18,437 bases of DNA, from NCBI GenBank assembly GCA_002451085.1, contig DKBE01000083.1:1-18437 (forward strand), read 5' to 3'. The stretch comes from Proteobacteria bacterium UBA6908. Lineage in GTDB: Bacteria > Pseudomonadota > Gammaproteobacteria > Acidiferrobacterales > UBA6901. Of the stretch, positions 13,495-18,437 are shown piece by piece. Numbering within the stretch: the stretch's first letter is position 1; each line of letters starts with the position of its first letter. The position numbers and the translations under genes were made by a program. The notes under the pieces were generated by a model. That model did not search any database, was not told the DNA's origin, and saw nothing but the letters and a program-made list of their open reading frames with translations.

Positions 13495-14892
13495 TCAGTC
13501 CAGCGCCGATCGCATTCGCTCCGACCAGTGACGGCGCTTGTTCTGGCCCGGCTGAGCAGTGCGGGCATGCTGCCCACCCGCGCCATTGCGCCCTTTTGCC
13601 GCTTCCATTCGCTTTCCGGCATGCTCGGCACGCGGCGCAAAACCGCGCTCGTTGCGATTGGCCCCGCGCTGCCCCGGTTTGCCGGCATGCGGCTTGAAGC
13701 CCTGTGTATGACGACCCTGCGGTTTGCGCTGACCACGATCATGACGCGGCTCGCTGCGTTTCGGTTCAAGACCGGCAATCACTGAGCGCTCGAGGCGCCG
13801 GCCGACCAGGCGTTCGATACCGCGCAGATTGCCATGGTCATCCGGTCCGACCAGCGAAATGGCGATACCGCTGGCGCCGCCACGGCCGGTGCGGCCGATG
13901 CGGTGGATGTAGTCCTCGGCCACACGCGGCAAGTCGAAGTTGATAACGTGGCTAAGGCCCTGGATGTCCAGGCCGCGGGCCGCGACATCCGTGGCCACCA
14001 GCAGGCGATGCTCACCGCTCTTCATGCGGTCGATGACACGCTTGCGCTCACGCTGGTTCATGTCGCCGTGCAGTGCCGCCGCGCCATGACCCTGCGCGGT
14101 GAGCCGCTCGGCGAGCTTGTCAGCACCGCGCTTGGTGGCGGTGAAGATTACCGCCTGGTAAAGCCCGTCATTGCTCACCAGATGCGTGAGCAGCGAATGC
14201 TTGTGCGAGATGTCATCGGCGGCATGCACCTGCTGGGTGATGGACGCATGGCGATCGGTATTGCTGGCGAGCGCGATGCGCGCCGGATTCTTCAGCAGCT
14301 GCTGGGCGATCTTGAGTACCGTGCCCTCGAGCGTGGCCGAGAACAGCAACGTCTGGCGGCTGGCCGGGGTGGCGGCGGCAATGGTCTTGACCGCATCCAC
14401 GAAGCCCATGTCGAGCATACGATCGGCCTCGTCCAGCACCAGCATCTCGATACGCGAGAAATCGATGCGTCCGCGTTCCATGTGGTCCATCAGTCGGCCG
14501 GGTGTGGCGACCAGGATGTCCAGCGGCTGGCGCAGCAGATTGAGCTGCGGGCCATAGGACATGCCGCCCACCACGCTGCCAGTGCGCAGCCGGCACTCGG
14601 CACCGAATTGGCGGATGTTCTCGGTGACCTGCAGGGCCAGTTCGCGCGTCGGGGTCAGCACCAGCACGCGCGGACCGCGGCCCTTGGCCACCGACGGCGT
14701 CAGCAGTTTATGCAGGGCGGGCAGCACGAAGGCGGCGGTCTTGCCGGTACCGGTCTGGGCCGAGGCCATCAGATCGCGGCCTTCCAGGGCCACCGGGATG
14801 GCGTCGCGCTGGATATCGGTCGGCTGCTTGAAATGACAGGCGGCGATGGCGCGCAGCAGCTTCGGGTCGAGCTTCAGATTTTCAAAAGACAA
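13495..14892 (-). CDS. rhlE: ATP-dependent RNA helicase RhlE
   Basis: A complete 465-aa DEAD-box helicase. Motifs in order: Q-motif region (PTDIQ), Walker A AQTGTGKT (45-52), PTRELA (81-86), TPGRLMDH, DEAD (154-157), SAT (185-187), a TDVAARGLD region and HRIGRTGR (310-317). A basic Gly/Arg/His-rich tail (about 370-465) should add RNA binding, as in RhlE proteins that help ribosome maturation and RNA turnover. The start codon is TTG at 14892. GAGGA lies 7 nt upstream, and MSFENLKLDPKLLRAI aligns with the start of the helicase at 1-155, so no later start is plausible. A leader of up to 190 nt and the strong terminator at 13445-13480 flank it. The first 51 residues are clearly related to, but distinct from, the other copy. 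Confidence 0.96.
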   Translation of the reverse strand: MSFENLKLDPKLLRAIAACHFKQPTDIQRDAIPVALEGRDLMASAQTGTGKTAAFVLPALHKLLTPSVAKGRGPRVLVLTPTRELALQVTENIRQFGAECRLRTGSVVGGMSYGPQLNLLRQPLDILVATPGRLMDHMERGRIDFSRIEMLVLDEADRMLDMGFVDAVKTIAAATPASRQTLLFSATLEGTVLKIAQQLLKNPARIALASNTDRHASITQQVHAADDISHKHSLLTHLVSNDGLYQAVIFTATKRGADKLAERLTAQGHGAAALHGDMNQRERKRVIDRMKSGEHRLLVATDVAARGLDIQGLSHVINFDLPRVAEDYIHRIGRTGRGGASGIAISLVGPDDHGNLRGIERLVGRRLERSVIAGLEPKRSEPRHDRGQRKPQGRHTQGFKPHAGKPGQRGANRNERGFAPRAEHAGKRMEAAKGRNGAGGQHARTAQPGQNKRRHWSERMRSALD

Positions 14893-15166
14893 AATAGATT
14901 CCTCTTCCGCTTACCACAGGCGGATTTCATGTAAATAACGACGGAAACGAACGCAGCGAAATTACGTGGCTGTAATCGGCGCCTGGTTCGAGGGAAGGCA
15001 GATCTTCCCAACGTTGCTAACCAGGTAACCGCTGAAGAACCGCAGAAGGGAGGTCAGGAACGTCAAACCCCATACATCGGGGAGGCCGCACTATACGCAG
15101 ATCCGGCGGAGATTGCCAGTCGTTTTACAGGCATTGGGGCCGGAAAAAGGCCCCAATATTGAACAT
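14893..15166 (-). promoter_or_regulatory. Long leader and candidate -10 of the second rhlE
   Basis: This 274-bp gap lies between the Rho-N-like gene and rhlE, both leftward. On the minus strand TATAGT (plus 15090-15095, 5 of 6 matches) could be a -10 and would give a leader of about 190 nt. The -35 at 17 bp (TGGCAA) is poor. No small gene with a Shine-Dalgarno was seen here. Confidence 0.35.
15133..15157 (-). terminator. Nine-bp hairpin after the Rho-N-like gene
   Basis: ATTGGGGCC (15133-15141) pairs perfectly with GGCCCCAAT (15149-15157) around a 7-nt A-rich loop, 10 bp past the stop codon. Neither strand has a T tract after the stem. It may stabilise the mRNA 3' end or give only partial termination. 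Confidence 0.5.
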
Positions 15167-15490
15167 TTACACCGTGGCGCGGCGGATGCGTTTCTTGAAG
15201 TTGTGAATCTGGCGCAACACGTCGCCCAGTTCCTTGCGGTCCTTGGCAGCCAACATCTCGTCGCGACGCTTTTGGAGCTCGCGGATCTTGGCCTTGATGG
15301 CGCTCTTGTCGATGCCGACCACCTCGTGATGGGCATGCATTTCGATGTTCAGCGCGGTGCACAACCCCTTGAGCAGGTGGTCCTTGTTCATCTGGGTTGC
15401 GCCCTGGACCGCCTCGTGCTCAATCCCCTTGGCGATTTCGCGCAGCTCGGCAACTGTCTTGTGCTTCAGTTCCTCGTAGGTATGGGACAT
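15167..15490 (-). CDS. Small Rho N-terminal-domain-like protein
   Basis: A 107-aa soluble, highly charged protein. Residues 2-48 (TYEELKHKTVAELREIAKGI, then MNKDHLLKGLCTAL) resemble the helical Rho N-terminal/SAP-like module that can contact nucleic acid. Residues 55-107 look like a long basic helical hairpin (KAKIRELQKRRDEMLAAKDR, RQIHNFKKRIRRATV). I remember it as a conserved unnamed family and know no tested function. Nucleic-acid binding is inferred from charge and fold likeness; it is not H-NS, whose DNA-binding motif is absent. AAGGAGG precedes the ATG and a good promoter lies just upstream, so the gene is probably well expressed on its own. Confidence 0.7.
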   Translation of the reverse strand: MSHTYEELKHKTVAELREIAKGIEHEAVQGATQMNKDHLLKGLCTALNIEMHAHHEVVGIDKSAIKAKIRELQKRRDEMLAAKDRKELGDVLRQIHNFKKRIRRATV

Positions 15491-15520
15491 GAATGGCTCC
15501 TCCTTCGTGTGAACGGGATT

Positions 15521-15550
15521 TATATAACATCACCCCGGTGCCGCAATCAA
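15521..15550 (-). promoter_or_regulatory. Promoter of the Rho-N-like gene
   Basis: On the minus strand TTGATT (plus 15545-15550, 4 of 6 matches) and TATATA (plus 15521-15526) are 18 bp apart. A TG one base before the -10 makes it an extended -10. The start site near 15514 leaves about 24 nt containing the AAGGAGG site. The -35 overlaps the stop codon of the upstream membrane-protein gene. Confidence 0.6.
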
Positions 15551-16194
15551 ACTGCGGGGCGATGCCGGTCAATCCAGTAGGCCCAAGCCACCAGCAGCCA
15601 CTGCGCGTGGCCAACCCAGGCAATGGCCATGACATTCGGGGGTGGCGGGGACAGGCGGTCGGCACTGTAGATCGCCAGCAGGAACACCACCAGACCCCAC
15701 AGCGTCCAGCGACCCAGCGCATCGCGCGCGGTGGTGGCGCGCAGATAAACCAATATGCCAAATACAAACAGGATGAGTTCGATGGCCAGGCTGCCCGCTA
15801 CCGAGTCCCATAACCCCAGTCCGACGCGCGGGCTGCCCGGCCACAGCAGCAGGTCCGGGCGATGGGTCAGAAAATCGAGAACCCAGTGACTGACCACCAA
15901 CAAACCGAGCACGAGACTGGTGCGCCGGTCGCGTTGGACAAGGAAATAGACAACTCCAAACAGCAGCCCCCAATTCAGCACCGCCAGCAGGCTGTGCGTC
16001 CAGGGATAGTGTTCGAAATCGAGCGGTGTAAAGGCAGTGATTCCTGGCGCGATCCTGACGCGCTCGATACCCAGCAGCAACAGGGTTGGCCACATCAAGT
16101 CGATGAACTGGGCGGCCATAAACAGCGTGCCGAGCGAAGCGCGCGGCGCCAGCCGCTTGGCGGCGAATCCGACAGCGAAATGGCCGATAAACAT
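15547..16194 (-). CDS. YdjM-like polytopic membrane protein
   Basis: A 215-aa protein with about six hydrophobic segments. It starts MFIGHFAVGFAAKRLAP and carries His/Asp pairs near membrane boundaries: HYPWTHSL, SHWVLDFLTHRPD and a first His in IGHFAVG. This resembles the YdjM/LexA-regulated membrane-bound 'metal-dependent hydrolase' family, where His and Asp residues are conserved. Enzyme activity has not been shown as far as I know, and the match is by pattern only. It is probably in the inner membrane. The upstream gene ends 11 bp before its ATG (16206), so the two are likely co-transcribed, with no strong promoter between them. Confidence 0.6.
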   Translation of the reverse strand: MFIGHFAVGFAAKRLAPRASLGTLFMAAQFIDLMWPTLLLLGIERVRIAPGITAFTPLDFEHYPWTHSLLAVLNWGLLFGVVYFLVQRDRRTSLVLGLLVVSHWVLDFLTHRPDLLLWPGSPRVGLGLWDSVAGSLAIELILFVFGILVYLRATTARDALGRWTLWGLVVFLLAIYSADRLSPPPPNVMAIAWVGHAQWLLVAWAYWIDRHRPAV

Positions 16195-16205
16195 GCTCCT
16201 CCCCT

Positions 16206-16559
16206 TTAGAGCTCGACCGGACAGTAAAAGAATACAAACCGGCCATCGTCGATATCAACCTTGAGCGTGGCACCACGACTCAGGGCATAATCGACGTAAC
16301 CCGGCACGGCCGAGTCCTGATGGCATTCGCTCACGTGCTGTGGCGCCTCAAAATCCCGCTCGCGGTCATACCAGGACAGCAACATGGCCTCGCCCAGCCG
16401 CTGTTTTGCCTCGGCATCGGCCAGTCGCAGCGCCGCCGGATGATCGGGCACGACCGGCGATGGTCGTAGCGCGACCACGCTGACGCCGCTGAGATCCGGT
16501 TCACGGGGTACTGGGCAGGCCGGAGACTCCGGGTTCGGGCGGTCGCTACCGCTCTTCAT
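16206..16559 (-). CDS. Conserved small protein, possibly AF1514/DUF5619-like
   Basis: A 117-aa soluble protein. Residues 1-55 are low-complexity and proline-rich (NPESPACPVPREPDLSG), while residues 58-117 look highly conserved: LLSWYDRERDFEAPQHVSEC, PGYVDYALSRGATLKVDID and FVFFYCPVEL. That part resembles my memory of a family named after archaeal AF1514, which I am unsure of. No function is known to me. GGGAGGAT lies 6 nt before ATG 16559, a strong Shine-Dalgarno. It is probably co-transcribed with the YdjM-like gene and is divergent from the endopeptidase gene across 97 bp. Confidence 0.65.
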   Translation of the reverse strand: MKSGSDRPNPESPACPVPREPDLSGVSVVALRPSPVVPDHPAALRLADAEAKQRLGEAMLLSWYDRERDFEAPQHVSECHQDSAVPGYVDYALSRGATLKVDIDDGRFVFFYCPVEL

Positions 16560-16596
16560 TTATATCCTCCCGCGCAACGGGTCGGTCTTGTGACTG

Positions 16597-16604
16597 ACTA
16601 TACT
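16597..16604. promoter_or_regulatory. Overlapping divergent -10-like elements
   Basis: In the 97-bp gap between two divergent genes, TATACT (plus, 16599-16604) and TATAGT (minus, plus 16597-16602) overlap and both match the -10 consensus at 5 of 6 bases. I found no good -35 for either, so this is a weak call. Confidence 0.3.
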
Positions 16605-16656
16605 CCACCCTATGATGATGCGCGCAGGGCGACTGGCCCGACCACAGAACTGAGTC

Positions 16657-17604
16657 ATGAAAACAACCTGGATCCTGGCTGTCATTGGAAGCCTGTGCGG
16701 CATAGCGATGGCGGCCTTCACGCTGGCCGACGACGACAGCGATGCCGCCCCAACCGCTGCCGAAAGCCCCTCGACGACCCCGTTTGTGCAGGCCTCCGAG
16801 ATCCTGGCCTATGGAAAACCGGAGCGCCTGAATCTGCATTCCCAGGTGGCGCTGATTCAGGACGAACGCGAAGGCGTACTGCTGGTTGCGCGCCAGATCG
16901 ACACCCCGCGTCCGATTGCCTCACTCACCAAACTGATGACGGCGCTGGTCGTGCTTGAATCCGGCCAGCCCCTCGATGAACCCATCACCGTCACGGCCGA
17001 CGATCGCGACCGCCTCAAAGGAACACGCTCGCGGTTACGCATCGGCGCGATCCTCACCCGCGACGACCTGTTGCGTGCCGCGCTGGGCGCCTCGGATAAT
17101 CGCGCGGCCGCGGCCCTGGCCCGCAATCACCCGGGTGGCACCGAGGCATTTGTCGCGGCCATGAACGCCAAGGCCCAGATCCTGGGCATGTCCCAAACGC
17201 ATTTCGCCGACGCTTCCGGTCTCAATCCGCGTAATATTTCGACCGCGCGGGATCTCGTCACACTGGCCACCGCCGCGCGCGCGCAATCGCGCCTGCATGT
17301 CTACAGCACCCGCAGTGAAGTATGGGTGACGGACCTTGCTACGAATCGGCCGGTGGCCTGGAACAACACCAATCGGCTGCTGCGCAGTGACGGATGGGAC
17401 ATCAGTCTCAGCAAGACCGGCTACACGGCCGATGCCGGAAACTGTCTGGTATTACAAACCACGATTGGACAGCGTCCGGTGAGTATTGTGCTGCTGAATT
17501 CCTGGGGCAAGTTGAGCAAGTATGGCGATGCGCGTCGTATCCGGGATTGGCTGCTCGACACCGAACGGCGTGTCCCGCTGACCACGGCGCACGCCGGTCT
17601 CTAG
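16657..17604 (+). CDS. pbpG: D-alanyl-D-alanine endopeptidase, PbpG/PBP7-like
   Basis: A 315-aa periplasmic penicillin-binding protein that should cut the D-Ala-mDAP cross-links of peptidoglycan, close to the 310 aa of E. coli PBP7. Residues 1-24 form a signal peptide (WILAVIGSLCGIAMAAFTLA). The three serine peptidase motifs are SxxK = SLTK (89-92, catalytic Ser89), SxN = SDN (146-148) and KTG (253-255). QASEILAYGKP and VALIQDEREG show the family's N-terminal strands. A long C-terminal extension like that of carboxypeptidases is absent, which favours PbpG over DacA. The Shine-Dalgarno is weak. The stop overlaps the stop of the convergent DUF3775 gene. Confidence 0.93.
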   Translation: MKTTWILAVIGSLCGIAMAAFTLADDDSDAAPTAAESPSTTPFVQASEILAYGKPERLNLHSQVALIQDEREGVLLVARQIDTPRPIASLTKLMTALVVLESGQPLDEPITVTADDRDRLKGTRSRLRIGAILTRDDLLRAALGASDNRAAAALARNHPGGTEAFVAAMNAKAQILGMSQTHFADASGLNPRNISTARDLVTLATAARAQSRLHVYSTRSEVWVTDLATNRPVAWNNTNRLLRSDGWDISLSKTGYTADAGNCLVLQTTIGQRPVSIVLLNSWGKLSKYGDARRIRDWLLDTERRVPLTTAHAGL

Positions 17605-17987
17605 TCTTCGCAGGAATAATCCAGCAGTTCGAGACCTTCCTCGAAATAATCCGCCAGCAACGGGTGCGCGATCAGGTATTCGGCCGTGCGTGCATTCGCG
17701 AGCCTGCTCGCCTCCGCCACGGCATCGTCCCATTCGCCGACGTCATAATCCCCGCGCCCGAGCCAGAACAAGGCGACCAGCTGTGCCTGCTGGTCCGGTT
17801 CCAGATCGGCGACCGTGTTCTTGAATTCCTGAAAGGTTGTGTCTTCGGCGTGATCGGCCAGCACCTGCAAGGCCCAGTCTTCCGTCGGGCTGCCCGGATT
17901 GTCCGGGATGACCACCCCTTCCTTGGCATGAAACTCATGGGCCTTGTCGATTAAAAAACAAACGGTGGCGGGGTTGAAGTCCAGCAT
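17601..17987 (-). CDS. DUF3775 family protein
   Basis: A 128-aa acidic soluble protein. It starts MLDFNPATVCFLIDKAHEFH and includes DLEPDQQAQLVALFWLGRGD and LADYFEEGLELL, the pattern I associate with DUF3775. Function is unknown. The frame can be extended to 18053, but ATG 17987 has GAGGAGG 5 nt upstream and gives the family's usual start. The stop codon lies in CTAG (17601-17604), shared with pbpG. Confidence 0.82.
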   Translation of the reverse strand: MLDFNPATVCFLIDKAHEFHAKEGVVIPDNPGSPTEDWALQVLADHAEDTTFQEFKNTVADLEPDQQAQLVALFWLGRGDYDVGEWDDAVAEASRLANARTAEYLIAHPLLADYFEEGLELLDYSCED

Positions 17988-18132
17988 GGCGCCTCCTCGT
18001 TTAAATCCATCAAATGAACACTGCCAGCATACTGCCGAACCCCAACTCGTCACCAGCGAACGATCGGAGTAGGATTAATCAGTTGCCCCATCCCCGGATC
18101 GGTTACGTGGTCCGGGCCAGCGGAGTTCAGCC

Positions 18133-18437
18133 GTGGGACAGGAAATCAGCCGCACCCGCTTCAGCGACGATGACTTCGCGCGTTTTCAGGAACGTGTCGC
18201 CGAGGAAACCCGGCGCTTCTCCGAATTGACCCAACAGCAGAAACTGTCTGCGCACGGCCGTCGCGTCGGATTTGAACTCGAGGCCTGGCTGGTGGATCAC
18301 AGCCTGTATCCGGCACCGATCAACAGTGAGTACCTCGCCGCGCTGCGGAACCCGCTGGTGGTTCCGGAACTCTCGCGATTTAATGTCGAGCTGAACGGGT
18401 CGCCGCAAGTGCTGCGCGACCGGGCCTTCTCGAGCCT
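18133..18437 (+). CDS. gshA: Glutamate-cysteine ligase, GCS2 type (N-terminal 101 codons)
   Basis: The frame is open to the right edge, so the gene is cut. GTG at 18133 is the start: GGAG (18122-18125) lies 7 nt upstream and there is no in-frame ATG before it. The visible part includes RRVGFELEAWLVDHSLYP and PLVVPELSRFNVELNGSP, where the FELE and the SRFNVELN segments match the ATP/metal-binding strands of the GCS2-type ligases found in Proteobacteria. The enzyme joins glutamate and cysteine, the first step of glutathione synthesis. Most of the active site lies beyond the window, so a related carboxylate-amine ligase cannot be excluded. Confidence 0.8.
   Translation, partial: MGQEISRTRFSDDDFARFQERVAEETRRFSELTQQQKLSAHGRRVGFELEAWLVDHSLYPAPINSEYLAALRNPLVVPELSRFNVELNGSPQVLRDRAFSS

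Noticed and set aside
12723..13778. 351-aa open frame on the minus strand opposite the MgtC-like gene
   Set aside because: It crosses the strong terminator and has the amino-acid makeup of an antisense shadow.
13834..14934. 366-aa open frame on the plus strand opposite rhlE
   Set aside because: It is a mirror of the GC-rich helicase gene, with His/Gly/Arg/Leu-rich composition and no recognisable domain.
15167..15490. H-NS family assignment for the 107-aa protein
   Set aside because: The charged helices recall H-NS, but the C-terminal DNA-binding motif of H-NS is missing and the N-terminal half fits Rho-N better.

Overview
The window looks like chromosomal core and accessory DNA of a moderately GC-rich gammaproteobacterium. 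Evidence is the set of small families typical of that group (DUF3301, YdcH/DUF465, DUF1244, DUF3775), an RhlE-type helicase pair, a PbpG-type endopeptidase and a proteobacterial GCS2-type glutamate-cysteine ligase. I cannot name a genus. I see no tRNA, rRNA, insertion sequence, CRISPR array or prophage gene. Genes are packed tightly, and three convergent pairs share their stop codons.

Layout. 1-2290: the 5' end of a first RhlE helicase (-), a DUF3301 membrane-anchored protein (-), an exported bactofilin-like polymer-forming membrane protein (+) and a GIY-YIG nuclease (-). 2291-5513: a PAS-GGDEF diguanylate cyclase (+) that converges on a two-gene unit (-), made of an FKBP/SlyD-like-methyltransferase fusion translationally coupled to a DUF523-DUF1722 protein. 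5514-9214: a ferritin-like/VIT metal transporter (+), a Ser/Thr kinase fused to a universal stress protein domain (+) behind a sigma-54-like promoter, and a metallophosphoesterase (-). 9269-10098: a DnaQ-like exonuclease followed by an 82-aa unknown protein (-).

10152-14892 is an RNA-metabolism and cold-shock-like stretch. It holds an RRM protein with a small partner gene (+), a CspA-family protein (-) with a predicted leader of about 200 nt, the operon ydcH-DUF1244-minigene-MgtC/DUF4010 (+), and a full-length RhlE (-) that starts with TTG. With the first RhlE, four genes here encode RNA chaperones or remodelers, and all four have long untranslated leaders. 15167-18437: a Rho-N-like small protein, a YdjM-like membrane protein and a small conserved protein (all -), a PbpG-like endopeptidase (+), a DUF3775 protein (-) and the start of gshA (+).

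No single multi-gene novel system is evident. The items most worth a second look are the kinase-USP fusion with its sigma-54-like promoter and upstream inverted repeat, the FKBP-like-methyltransferase fusion, the LOV-like PAS lacking the photoactive cysteine, and the proline-rich minigene that overlaps the start of the MgtC-family gene. All assignments come from reading motifs by eye; no database search was run.
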